64,000 bases of DNA from Albibacterium profundi (lineage in GTDB: Bacteria > Bacteroidota > Bacteroidia > Sphingobacteriales > Sphingobacteriaceae). The stretch's first letter is position 1; every line of letters begins with the position of its first letter. The stretch covers positions 372,001-436,000 of the forward strand of contig NZ_JBBVGT010000003.1 in the NCBI RefSeq assembly GCF_042159835.1. The letters run 5' to 3'. Below, piece by piece: positions 17,012 through 25,948 of the stretch. The notes below the pieces were generated by a model. It was not told the DNA's origin, searched no databases, and saw only the letters and a program-made list of their open reading frames with translations. A program made the position numbers and the translations under genes.

Positions 17012-18280
17012 ATGGAAAAGCTGATTGTTCAGAATGCAACAGTTCTCTTCTCTAATTCCGCATTTTTTAATAAAAAAGTAGATGTTCTTGTTGAGAACGG
17101 ACTAATCAAAAACATTGGTAAGTCGGGGAGTATCCAGGCGAAGAATGCGACAATTATAGATGGGGATGGTCGTTTTCTGGCTCCCGGTTTTTTTGATTTA
17201 AACTGTAATTTTGGTGAACCCGGGTTTGAAACGAAGGAAGATTTGGTTACCGGTGCAGCTGCTGCGGCAGCAGGAGGGTTTACAGGGATTGCCCTTCAAC
17301 CAAACACAAACCCACCGTTACACAGTCGCGCCGATGTAGCATTCATTGTGAATAGTGCGCGCGATTTGATTGTGAACGTTTACCCCGTTGCCGCGATCAG
17401 TAAAAACCGGGAAGGGGTTGATTTAGCCGAGCTGTATGATATGAAGCTTGCAGGCGCTGTCGCGTTCAGCGATGGCAATCGAAGCATCCAGCATTCGGGC
17501 TTGATGAGTAGAGCTTTACTGTATACAAAGGGTTTTGGCGGACTGGTATTTTCCTATGCCGAAGATAAATCCATTGCCGGTAAAACAAAGATGAACGAAG
17601 GGGAGGTGAGCACCTACCTAGGAATGAAGGGCAACCCGAACATCGCCGAAGAGGTGATGGTTTCCCGTGATTTGTTTTTTGCTGAATACAATGACACGCC
17701 TATTCATTTCAGTACCATCAGCTGTGAGGGATCAGTGAACCTGATTCGTCAAGCTAAAAAGAAAGGCTTGAAGGTGACTTGTGACGTGGCTGCGCATCAT
17801 TTGTATTATACGGATGACGAGATTATTTCATTTGATAGTAATTTTAAAGTGAAACCTCCTTTGAGAACAAAGAAGGATCGCGCTGCTTTGATTAAAGGTG
17901 TGAAAGATGGGACAATAGACGCCATCGTATCACAACACACGCCTCATGAGGTAGAGTTTAAAATGGTAGAGTTTGAAATAGCTGAATTTGGTATTATTGG
18001 TCTTCAAACGGTTTTGCCACTTCTATTGAAAGTCGGCTTAACGCTTGAGCTTATCGTTGAAAAATTGGCAGTCAACCCAAGAGAGATCTTAAAGGTGGAA
18101 CAGCCCGTGTTGGAAGAAGATCAGCCAGCGAATCTAATTTTGATTAATCCAAGTGAATTATGGATATTTGATGAGTCTACGAATCGATCAAAGGCTAGCA
18201 ATAGCCCTCTGTTTAATTCGGAGCTAAAGGGTAAAGTTGACCTCCTGATAAATAAAGGTCATGCAATTAAACTACCGTGA
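17012..18280 (+). CDS. Dihydroorotase-like amidohydrolase, probably non-catalytic
   Basis: A 422-residue protein with the type I dihydroorotase architecture: KMNEGEVSTYLGMKG, the AAHHLYYTDDE block, NFKVKPPLRT and the C-terminal amidohydrolase beta domain. The metal site is missing. The HxH of the first strand is N64-C65-N66 (DLNCNFGEPG). The HxED block is Y182-A-E-D. The LHxxHxST block reads IHFSTIS, so its second His is lost. The final Asp of the DH-x-PH block is Q308 (SQHTPH). It resembles the inactive PyrC-like partners known to assemble with aspartate transcarbamoylase. No pyrB is nearby, so its role here is open. Confidence 0.85.
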   Translation: MEKLIVQNATVLFSNSAFFNKKVDVLVENGLIKNIGKSGSIQAKNATIIDGDGRFLAPGFFDLNCNFGEPGFETKEDLVTGAAAAAAGGFTGIALQPNTNPPLHSRADVAFIVNSARDLIVNVYPVAAISKNREGVDLAELYDMKLAGAVAFSDGNRSIQHSGLMSRALLYTKGFGGLVFSYAEDKSIAGKTKMNEGEVSTYLGMKGNPNIAEEVMVSRDLFFAEYNDTPIHFSTISCEGSVNLIRQAKKKGLKVTCDVAAHHLYYTDDEIISFDSNFKVKPPLRTKKDRAALIKGVKDGTIDAIVSQHTPHEVEFKMVEFEIAEFGIIGLQTVLPLLLKVGLTLELIVEKLAVNPREILKVEQPVLEEDQPANLILINPSELWIFDESTNRSKASNSPLFNSELKGKVDLLINKGHAIKLP

Positions 18281-18282
18281 TT

Positions 18283-18954
18283 ATGAATGAACAAATAAAA
18301 AATGCTCTAAAAGCGTCTATTCAAGAATATACACAAATAAACAAGCAAAAATCAGATGTTTTTTCATCACGAATATTTGATGCTTTTGAAGCCGACTTGC
18401 CGTATATGGAAAAGGTTGGCTTGTTGGATAGGGCCTTTGATGATTTTATTCATTTCGATGACCTGAGAGAGCCGTACTTCGACTTGTTGCTGATTAATTT
18501 TTTTACTAATGACGTACAGCGTCTGGAGGCAGATTACTTGGAGTCGCCCGAGTGGGAGCGTATTGAAGACGAGACAATTGATCGTGGAACAGAGCTGCTA
18601 AACCTGTTACTGTACCTCCGGGAATGTCGAGATGAAGAAATCGATCCAGATTTAGACGATTTCTTGAAAGAGTTTTTATTGGTGGAGGAAGATGAGTTTC
18701 AAGACGAACATCGAATTTATGAACCATTTATTGTAAATCAAATACTCGTAGATAGTAATTATTCGGAGATTGCACGAGTAGCGTCCGGATTGGAGGCCGA
18801 TAGTGAATTGGAGGATTTGTTTTATCCAATCATGAGTTTTTTTGCAGAACCGGAGCCTACCGAAGGGCAGTTTGATGACTATGTGGCGATCAGCAAGAAC
18901 AAATCGTTCGACGCTGCTATATACGCTTTAATTGTAGCTTTTAATCAATCATAA
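18283..18954 (+). CDS. Acidic protein of unknown function
   Basis: A soluble protein of 223 residues, rich in Asp and Glu (for example DEEIDPDLDDF and VEEDEFQDEHR), with no signal peptide, membrane segment or recognised motif. The ATG at 18283 lies two bases behind the stop of the dihydroorotase-like gene, so the two are translationally close; a GTG two codons earlier would overlap. It is probably helical throughout. I do not recognise the family. Its place between the dihydroorotase-like gene and DUF4199 suggests one operon with the glycosyltransferases downstream. Confidence 0.75.
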   Translation: MNEQIKNALKASIQEYTQINKQKSDVFSSRIFDAFEADLPYMEKVGLLDRAFDDFIHFDDLREPYFDLLLINFFTNDVQRLEADYLESPEWERIEDETIDRGTELLNLLLYLRECRDEEIDPDLDDFLKEFLLVEEDEFQDEHRIYEPFIVNQILVDSNYSEIARVASGLEADSELEDLFYPIMSFFAEPEPTEGQFDDYVAISKNKSFDAAIYALIVAFNQS

Positions 18955-18970
18955 ACTTAATTTTAACAAA

Positions 18971-19567
18971 ATGAATTCTACTTCAAACAATGGTGTCTCA
19001 GCAACGTCTCTTGCCGTAAAGTACGGTATCATATGGGCGGCTATTAATATTGTTATTTTCCTGTTGGTTTATTATGGCGTTCCACAAATTATGGGTACTT
19101 GGAAGCATTCCATTATTCAGTTTATTGTAGGAATTGGTCTGGCCATTTATTTTACGCTGGAAATTAGAAAGCAAATTGGGGGATTTTGGAGCTTTAAAGA
19201 AGCGTTGGCCAATATTTTTATTCTGTTTATCATTCCGACTATCGTTGTGTATTTCTTCTCAATCATTTTTGGTAAATGGATCGAGCCTGAATATCCTGCG
19301 AAGATTACAGAAATCAGTTTGAATGCTACGACCGAGATGATGGAGAGCATGACATCCGACCAAGAAGTTATTGATGAAACCATTGCTGAAATGGAGAAAG
19401 GTTTGGAAAAGCAGTTCAACCCAGGCTTTATGGATATTATTAAATCGGTCGCTATTTCCGCTTTGATTTATTTTGTTGGTGCACTTATCTGGGCTGCTAT
19501 CTTTAAGAGAGACCGCCCTGTCTTTATTGCACAAGAACCTGATAATGAAGGTCCCGTTAATGAATAG
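18971..19567 (+). CDS. DUF4199 family membrane protein
   Basis: A 198-residue inner-membrane protein with four predicted hydrophobic segments (near residues 17-40, 47-63, 80-103 and 160-180). A charged, helical stretch of about 55 residues with alternating Glu/Met lies between the third and fourth. This layout is that of the Bacteroidota DUF4199 family, of unknown function. It overlaps the next glycosyltransferase gene by 8 bp, indicating coupled expression. Confidence 0.8.
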   Translation: MNSTSNNGVSATSLAVKYGIIWAAINIVIFLLVYYGVPQIMGTWKHSIIQFIVGIGLAIYFTLEIRKQIGGFWSFKEALANIFILFIIPTIVVYFFSIIFGKWIEPEYPAKITEISLNATTEMMESMTSDQEVIDETIAEMEKGLEKQFNPGFMDIIKSVAISALIYFVGALIWAAIFKRDRPVFIAQEPDNEGPVNE

Positions 19568-20522
19568 GAAACTTGACCTATCCATCGTTGTCCCCTTATA
19601 TAATGAGGAGGAGTCATTGCCAGAGTTAGCTGAGTGGGTCGACCGCGTTTGCTGGGAGAACAAACTCAGCTACGAACTTATTTTTGTAGATGATGGAAGT
19701 ACCGACCGGTCTTGGACGGTTATAGAAGACCTGAAAGCAACCAACCCGTCTCTGACTGCGGTCAAATTCCGACGTAACTACGGAAAGTCGGCCGCACTCA
19801 ATACCGGTTTTGCTATGGCAAGTGGCGATGTGGTTATCACCATGGATGCCGACCTCCAAGACAGTCCCGATGAGATTCCTGAACTATACAGAAGAATCGT
19901 AGTGGAAGGCTATGATCTTATCTCCGGATGGAAAAAGGAGAGACACGACCCTCTTTCGAAGACATTGCCGACGAAACTTTTTAATTCCGTAACCCGATCC
20001 ATGTCGGGTATCGATAACTTGCACGACTTCAACTGTGGTTTGAAAGCCTATCGACTTGAAGTAGTAAAAAGTATTGAAGTTTACGGTGAAATGCATCGTT
20101 ATATTCCTGTCATTGCTAAATGGGCAGGATTTAAAAAAATAGGAGAGCAGGTTGTTAAGCATTATCCCCGGAAATACGGTAAGACCAAATTTGGTATGAG
20201 CCGATTTATTAATGGCTTTTTGGATCTGATCTCGATTTTCTTTGTCGGTAAATTTGGTAAGCGACCCATGCATTTTTTTGGGACAATGGGTGCGCTTAGC
20301 TTTTTTGCCGGCTTCGTGATCACCCTGTGGTTGGTTTACCAGAAACTCGCAGCTATATCGTCGCATACTGAATATCGTGATGTGGTGGATCAGCCTTTGT
20401 TCTATCTGGCATTGGTTGCGATAATCGTTGGCTGTCAGCTATTTTTAACAGGTTTTGTGGCTGAGCTGGTGTCAAGAAGCTCGTCGGAACGGAACAACTA
20501 TCAAATCGACCGCGTAATCTAA
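19560..20522 (+). CDS. Family 2 glycosyltransferase with C-terminal membrane segments (DPM1/GtrB-like)
   Basis: From the ATG at 19560 the protein has 320 residues and starts MNRKLDLSIVVPLYNEEESL. The GT-A domain shows FVDDGSTDRSW, the MDADLQDSP metal-binding DxD-type block and later a CGLKAYR block. Two C-terminal transmembrane helices follow (around residues 235-255 and 270-295). This is the architecture of GtrB and bactoprenol-phosphate glucosyl/mannosyl transferases, which charge the lipid carrier for envelope glycans. An earlier in-frame ATG at 19473 would lie deep in the DUF4199 gene and is unlikely. Confidence 0.88.
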   Translation: MNRKLDLSIVVPLYNEEESLPELAEWVDRVCWENKLSYELIFVDDGSTDRSWTVIEDLKATNPSLTAVKFRRNYGKSAALNTGFAMASGDVVITMDADLQDSPDEIPELYRRIVVEGYDLISGWKKERHDPLSKTLPTKLFNSVTRSMSGIDNLHDFNCGLKAYRLEVVKSIEVYGEMHRYIPVIAKWAGFKKIGEQVVKHYPRKYGKTKFGMSRFINGFLDLISIFFVGKFGKRPMHFFGTMGALSFFAGFVITLWLVYQKLAAISSHTEYRDVVDQPLFYLALVAIIVGCQLFLTGFVAELVSRSSSERNNYQIDRVI

Positions 20523-20523
20523 T

Positions 20524-21492
20524 ATGTTTTTTTCCATTATCATTCCTTTGTATAACAGACCGCAGGAGATTGATGAGCTGTTGGCGAGTCTGACGAAGCA
20601 AGATTACACGAATTTCGAAGTTTTAGTCATCGAAGATGGATCAAAACTAAAAGCCAAAGAGATTGTCGACTCGTATCGTGATCGACTTCAAGTGAGTTAC
20701 TACTACAAAGAAAATGAAGGACAGGGTTTCGCTAGGAACTTTGGCTTTGAACGTGCAAAGGGAGATTATTTCATTATATTCGATTCGGATATCATTTTAC
20801 CGGCTACTTACCTGCAGACGGTCAACACGTATCTTGCAACGACCTATGTCGATGCATTCGGCGGCCCGGACGCTGCACATGAGTCGTTTACACCGGTTCA
20901 AAAAGCAATTAGTTACTCCATGACCTCGCCGTTTACAACGGGAGGCATCCGCGGAAACAAGAATCACATCGGTGTGTTTCATCCACGAAGTTTCAATATG
21001 GGAGTGTCTCGCAACGTGTGGGAGACTGTTGGAGGTTTTCTGTTGACACGCCTAGGAGAGGATATTGAGTACAGCATCCGTATACAACAGGCTGGTCTTA
21101 AAACGGCACTTATATCAGACGCCTTTGTTTATCATAAACGAAGAACCGATTTTAAACAATTTTATAAGCAACTGCATTTTTTTGGTCGCGCACGAATCAA
21201 CATCTATAAACATTTTCCTTCGGAACTTAAACTGGTTCATTTTCTTCCAGCCACGTTTGTTGTATTCTTGTTTCTCTTACTTCTCGCGAACCTTTTCTCT
21301 TCAACGCTAGCTTCAATCGGTAATTTTCTATTGCTGATTTATACGCTATTACTTTTTCTGCACGCACTCAAAACAACCCAGCATCTACAAGTGGCGGTCT
21401 TGTCAGTTATCGCATCTTTTACACAGTTGATTGCCTATGGACTGGGCTTTATCCAAGATTTTTGGAAACGAGTCGTCTTGAATGACAACTAA
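20524..21492 (+). CDS. Family 2 glycosyltransferase, membrane-anchored
   Basis: A 322-residue GT2 protein starting one base behind the previous stop. SIIIPLYNRPQEIDELL, VIEDGSK, GFARNFGF and the FDSDI metal-binding block mark the GT-A fold. RLGEDIEYSIRIQQAG carries the ED-type catalytic region. Hydrophobic helices near residues 235-265 and 285-305 anchor it in the membrane. It probably works with the upstream lipid-carrier transferase on a cell-surface glycan; the sugar is unknown. Confidence 0.87.
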   Translation: MFFSIIIPLYNRPQEIDELLASLTKQDYTNFEVLVIEDGSKLKAKEIVDSYRDRLQVSYYYKENEGQGFARNFGFERAKGDYFIIFDSDIILPATYLQTVNTYLATTYVDAFGGPDAAHESFTPVQKAISYSMTSPFTTGGIRGNKNHIGVFHPRSFNMGVSRNVWETVGGFLLTRLGEDIEYSIRIQQAGLKTALISDAFVYHKRRTDFKQFYKQLHFFGRARINIYKHFPSELKLVHFLPATFVVFLFLLLLANLFSSTLASIGNFLLLIYTLLLFLHALKTTQHLQVAVLSVIASFTQLIAYGLGFIQDFWKRVVLNDN

Positions 21493-21641
21493 TTAATCTT
21501 CGTTCTTCTAACATTGTTTTGCATCCTCGACTTTTCGTTTAGGTTAAGAGACATCTTTTTTTATTTCCTACGAATTAAATACGAAGATAGGTCGTACTTT
21601 CTTCGGAGGTTAGACGTAGCTCATACGTGTGCAACCGACCA

Positions 21642-21685
21642 ATGTCCGAAGGATGTCCGTCCAATGTTCGTCTAAAGTCCGTCTG
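21642..21685. repeat. Four tandem copies of an 11-bp degenerate repeat
   Basis: Four contiguous units, ATGTCCGAAGG, ATGTCCGTCCA, ATGTTCGTCTA and AAGTCCGTCTG, keep an 11-base period with a shared rTGTyCGtC-like core. They lie in the 355-bp gap between the convergent glycosyltransferase and LacI genes. The rest of this gap holds no ORF. Confidence 0.6.
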
Positions 21686-21698
21686 AAACTGGATCAAG

Positions 21699-21710
21699 AA
21701 TTCGCGAATT
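21699..21710. repeat. 12-bp perfect palindrome AATTCGCGAATT
   Basis: A perfect self-complementary dodecamer 13 bases downstream of the 11-bp repeats in a convergent intergenic region. It may be part of the same element. No function can be assigned. Confidence 0.4.
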
Positions 21711-21847
21711 TTCAACGTTTTTTACGCCGTTTTTGCGTTGGATCTTGCCTTTTTCGTATAAAACCCCCAAAGCTGAACATTTAACTAATACGAAAGTGTG
21801 GATTGAGACGTTAGGGTTTTTGGCAATCGATGTCGAGTATGGGCGCT

Positions 21848-22882
21848 TTATTTGTCAGATTTCCGACTCGATGACTCTCGGATAATTAATTCAGGTTCTA
21901 GGGTTATTTTCGGTGCTACTTGGCCTTCTTTATAAAGGTCTTTGGAGGGAAGTGAGAAAAATAACTCAGCAGTTGCTTCTCCCATTTCAATATTTCGCTG
22001 ATCGACTGTAGTCAGGGTTGGCGTAATGTATTGGCCGAACGATTCATTCGCAAAGCCAACAAGACCGAATTGTCCGGGCTGATGAAGTTTGTGCTTTTTT
22101 AAGGTTTGAAGGGCCCCTAAAGCCATGAAGTCTTCTGCGGCAAAAATTGCATCCGGATTGTTCGTTAGTTGCAGAAGTTTTTCTGCCGCTTCTTCTCCCG
22201 ATTGGATAGAGACATCGCCCATGACAATGTTTTCGTCCTTGACCGGCAGGCCCGCGTCCTTGAGTGCCGACTTATAACCTAACAGTCGGTCTTCAAATAT
22301 CTTGATATGTTGCTGTCCGCAGATGTGGGCAATATTGCTATAGCCCTGCTTGATAAGATGCGTGGTCGCTAGATAAGCCCCTTTAAAGTCATCGATCACC
22401 ACCGACGGAAAGCCGAGTGTATCATTGGTACGGTCAAATAAGATCAGCGGAATATTTTGCTCCTTTACTTCCAGAAAGTGATCATAATTTGTTGTCTCTT
22501 TGGATATGGACACAATAATGGCATCTACGTTGGACTGGAGCAGCGTGTTGATTCCTTCCTTTTCACTGGTATATTTTTCATTGGTTTGAAAGAGAAGGAT
22601 CCGGTAACCGCGCTTGCGTGCTACCGATTCGATTCCGTGGACTACGGATCCGAAGAAGCTGATTTTAGCACTGGGAATAATGATACCGATGACTTGAGTT
22701 TTGCCAGAACGTAGGGAAGTGGCAATTTTGTCTTGCCGGTAGTTCAATTTTTTTGCCATTTCTTGTACCCGCTGTTTCATGGCAATACCGATCGACGGAT
22801 TATTGTTCAAAGCACGGGAAACGGTTGCGGCCGTGGTGTTCAATTCCTTAGCAATATCGTGGATGGTGACTCGTTTCTTCAA
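21848..22882 (-). CDS. LacI family transcriptional regulator (galactose cluster)
   Basis: About 344 residues. The N-terminal helix-turn-helix is VTIHDIAKELNTTAATVSRALN with the hinge RQDKIATSLRSGKTQVIGI, followed by a periplasmic-binding-protein-like domain. I prefer a TTG at 22882 (MKKRVTIHD, the usual family N-terminus); an ATG at 22924 would add 14 residues. It is divergent from galK, and a perfect palindrome lies between them at 23006. It probably responds to galactose or a derivative. The PBP-like domain is full length. Confidence 0.92.
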   Translation of the reverse strand: MKKRVTIHDIAKELNTTAATVSRALNNNPSIGIAMKQRVQEMAKKLNYRQDKIATSLRSGKTQVIGIIIPSAKISFFGSVVHGIESVARKRGYRILLFQTNEKYTSEKEGINTLLQSNVDAIIVSISKETTNYDHFLEVKEQNIPLILFDRTNDTLGFPSVVIDDFKGAYLATTHLIKQGYSNIAHICGQQHIKIFEDRLLGYKSALKDAGLPVKDENIVMGDVSIQSGEEAAEKLLQLTNNPDAIFAAEDFMALGALQTLKKHKLHQPGQFGLVGFANESFGQYITPTLTTVDQRNIEMGEATAELFFSLPSKDLYKEGQVAPKITLEPELIIRESSSRKSDK

Positions 22883-23005
22883 TTGGTGTAGTTTAATGAG
22901 CGCAAGATAATAAATTTCACCCATAGCTTTGTCAGTTATCTAAAACGGATAATATTTTCGGTTTGGGTTTTTATTTTAATTTCTTTTTTGTAATTATGTA
23001 GTGAC

Positions 23006-23017
23006 GTAATCGATTAC
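23006..23017. promoter_or_regulatory. LacI-type operator before galK
   Basis: GTAATCGATTAC is a perfect 12-bp palindrome with a CG centre, 11 bases before galK and divergent from the LacI gene. The same core extended to 14 bp occurs at 36793. A site for the adjacent LacI regulator is the simplest reading. Confidence 0.65.
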
Positions 23018-23028
23018 ATGAAAATAAA

Positions 23029-24210
23029 ATGAATGTAGAGAATGACAGTGCGACGGAAGAAATCGTCGCAAATGTGCGGAAGAGATTTTTAGCTCTTTAT
23101 GGCACTGAGCCGCATATTTTTACATCACCCGGCCGTATTAATTTAATTGGCGAGCATACCGACTACAATAATGGTCTGGTACTTCCTGCTGCTATTGATA
23201 AGGCTATTGTGCTTGCCATCGCTCAACGTGAAGACCAACAAATCAATATTTTTTCCGAAAGTTATCAAATGCGGTATACATGTACATTGCAGGAACTGGT
23301 GCGAACGGAGATGCTATGGCCGGATTATATTTTGGGGGTTATTGTAGAGTTGCAAAAGAAGGGTTGCGAGTTAAAGGGCGTCGACATCGTTTTCGATGGA
23401 AATATCCCTTTGGGTGCGGGTCTATCTTCATCGGCAGCGTTGGAATGTGCGACTGCCTTTGCACTGAACGAACTTTTTGAATTCAATCTATCGCCATTAG
23501 AAATTGCAAAACTGGGTCAGGCCGCTGAAAATAATTTTGTAGGTGTACAGTGCGGTTTAATGGATCAGTTTGCCAGTGTTTTTGGTAAAGCCGGTCATTT
23601 AATCAAACTAGACTGTGAAAGTTTTGAATTTAATTTTATACCTTTCAATGCTAAAAATTATCAGGTTGTTCTTTTTGATACTGGCGTGAAGCATTCATTG
23701 GCATCCTCCGCGTATAATGAACGGAGGCAGCAATGTGAATATGGGGTGGAACTTGTTCGGAAACATCATCCGGAGGTAGACAGTCTGCGTCGCGTAAACA
23801 AGCAGATGCTTGATGATTATGTGAAAGATGTGGATCGGATGGTATACAAGCGCTGCGATTTTGTAGTGAGCGAAATACAGCGCCTTCAGGACGCTTGTCA
23901 GGATTTATTGAAAGATGATTTGGAAAGCTTCGGCCGCAGGATGTATGAAACCCATGAAGGTTTACGTGACTTGTACGAAGTTAGTTGCGAGGAGTTAGAT
24001 TACTTGGTCGACCGGGTAAAAGATCGACCGGAGGTAATTGGTTCTCGTATGATGGGGGGAGGCTTTGGTGGATGTACGATTAATCTGATCGCTTCCGATT
24101 CGGTAGATCGTATCGTGGAAGAGACGAGCAAGGCTTATAAAAAAGATCATGATCGTAATTTGAAAGTGTATTTTGTGTCGATAGAGGATGGCACAAGGCA
24201 AGTGTTATAA
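23029..24210 (+). CDS. galK: Galactokinase
   Basis: A GHMP kinase of 393 residues that makes galactose-1-phosphate. GRINLIGEHTDYNNGLVLP is the galactokinase signature with the sugar-binding Glu-His-x-Asp. GAGLSSSAALE is the ATP loop, and the catalytic Asp lies in CGLMDQFAS. GSRMMGGGFGGC is the third GHMP motif. It begins a galK, symporter, mutarotase operon. No galT or galE is present in the window. Confidence 0.96.
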   Translation: MNVENDSATEEIVANVRKRFLALYGTEPHIFTSPGRINLIGEHTDYNNGLVLPAAIDKAIVLAIAQREDQQINIFSESYQMRYTCTLQELVRTEMLWPDYILGVIVELQKKGCELKGVDIVFDGNIPLGAGLSSSAALECATAFALNELFEFNLSPLEIAKLGQAAENNFVGVQCGLMDQFASVFGKAGHLIKLDCESFEFNFIPFNAKNYQVVLFDTGVKHSLASSAYNERRQQCEYGVELVRKHHPEVDSLRRVNKQMLDDYVKDVDRMVYKRCDFVVSEIQRLQDACQDLLKDDLESFGRRMYETHEGLRDLYEVSCEELDYLVDRVKDRPEVIGSRMMGGGFGGCTINLIASDSVDRIVEETSKAYKKDHDRNLKVYFVSIEDGTRQVL

Positions 24211-24244
24211 AAATTAAAAACTTAAATTATAGATACCTAAACCA

Positions 24245-25918
24245 ATGCAAGTATTACACAACATTGACTATGCCGTATTTTTCTTCTACTTTCTGGTCGT
24301 AGCATTTTACGGTCTGTGGATTTATTATAAAAAGAAGAAGCTGCAAGCGGATTCAAAAGACTACTTCCTAGCGGAGGGGTCTTTGACCTGGTGGGCGATT
24401 GGCGCCTCGCTGATTGCATCGAATATTTCTGCCGAGCAATTTATCGGTATGAGTGGTTCGGGTTTTCAGATGGGCTTAGCAATTGCCGCCTACGAATGGT
24501 TGGCAGCTGCAACGCTGATTGTAGTAGCCGTCTTCTTTTTACCGGTATACATCAAGAATAAGATTTATACAATGCCTCAGTTTCTGAATCAGCGTTATAA
24601 TAGTACGGTTAGTATGATTATGGCGGTGTTTTGGTTGTTGTTGTATGTGTTGGTAAATCTAACGTCAATTCTTTATTTAGGCGCTCTGGCGATTAATGGA
24701 ATTTCCGGATTGAACCTAACTGCTTGTATGATTATCCTGGCAATTTTTGCCATTATCATCACGCTTGGGGGAATGAAGGTGATTGGTTACACCGATGTAA
24801 TCCAAGTTTTCTTCTTGATATTAGGGGGTCTTGCAACGACCTATCTGGCTCTAGATCTTGTGGCAGAGCATTTTGGCTCATCGGGAGTTCTGAATGGTTT
24901 TAATATCATGACCGATCAGGCCGATAGTCATTTCCATCTGATATTTGATAAGACGCATCCAAACTATCTTGATTTGCCGGGACTGTCGATTTTAGTAGGT
25001 GGTATGTGGATTGTTAACTTGAATTACTGGGGCTGTAATCAGTATATCACGCAACGTGCATTGGGTGCGGATCTGAAAACAGCCCGTCATGGTTTGCTAT
25101 TTGCTGGTTTCCTTAAGTTATTAATGCCTTTGATCGTTGTAATTCCAGGTATCGCCGCTTACGTCCTTTACCAAAATGGCGCTTTCCAAACCGAGTTATT
25201 AGTCGACGGAGAGATCAATCCTGATAAAGCGTATCCTGTACTTTTAAATCTACTGCCAGTCGGGTTGAAAGGTTTGGCTTTTGCGGCGTTAACTGCGGCG
25301 ATTGTTGCCTCACTTGCTGGTAAAACGAATAGTATTGCTACGATCTTTACTCTAGACATTTACAAAAAAGTATTTAATAAAAATGCTTCCGAAAAACATA
25401 TGGTGAATGTGGGTAAGATTACCATTATCATCTCTATCTTTTTAGCTGTCATCATTGCCCCGTTTATGGGTATCGATAAAAAAGGTGGATTCCAATATAT
25501 TCAGGAGTATACCGGATTTGTATCACCAGGAATATTTGCAATGTTCCTATTAGGCTTCTTTTGGAAGAAAACAACCTCAAATGCAGCTCTATTTGCCACG
25601 ATTGGGGGCTTTATTCTTTCCATCATATTTAAGGTGTTGCCGAGCTTCGTGGATTTGGAATTTCTATATCAATTTGGCTTTGCCGTGCCAAATGCAGAAG
25701 GTGTCTATGAGATTCCTTTTATAGACAGAATGGGCTTCGTATTTATTATCTGCGTGATCATGATGTTTATTATTACGAAGTTAGAGCTCGGATGGAAAGG
25801 AACAAATCCGAAAGGACTTGAAGTGGACTCGAAAATGTTTAAGGTCTCTCCTGGTTTTGCAGTTGGATCACTGATTATCATTGGTATATTGGTAGCTCTT
25901 TACACGGTGTACTGGTAG
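24245..25918 (+). CDS. SGLT-type sodium/galactose symporter
   Basis: A 557-residue sodium:solute symporter with about 14 membrane helices. The early block DYFLAEGSLTWWAIGASLIASNISAEQFIGMSG-type region and the WIVNLNYWGCNQYITQRA motif are characteristic of the vSGLT/SGLT branch of the SSS family. Neighbours galK and a mutarotase make galactose the likely substrate, imported with sodium across the inner membrane. Confidence 0.9.
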   Translation: MQVLHNIDYAVFFFYFLVVAFYGLWIYYKKKKLQADSKDYFLAEGSLTWWAIGASLIASNISAEQFIGMSGSGFQMGLAIAAYEWLAAATLIVVAVFFLPVYIKNKIYTMPQFLNQRYNSTVSMIMAVFWLLLYVLVNLTSILYLGALAINGISGLNLTACMIILAIFAIIITLGGMKVIGYTDVIQVFFLILGGLATTYLALDLVAEHFGSSGVLNGFNIMTDQADSHFHLIFDKTHPNYLDLPGLSILVGGMWIVNLNYWGCNQYITQRALGADLKTARHGLLFAGFLKLLMPLIVVIPGIAAYVLYQNGAFQTELLVDGEINPDKAYPVLLNLLPVGLKGLAFAALTAAIVASLAGKTNSIATIFTLDIYKKVFNKNASEKHMVNVGKITIIISIFLAVIIAPFMGIDKKGGFQYIQEYTGFVSPGIFAMFLLGFFWKKTTSNAALFATIGGFILSIIFKVLPSFVDLEFLYQFGFAVPNAEGVYEIPFIDRMGFVFIICVIMMFIITKLELGWKGTNPKGLEVDSKMFKVSPGFAVGSLIIIGILVALYTVYW

Positions 25919-25948
25919 GGCGGAACGAAATTAATAACACTTAATATT

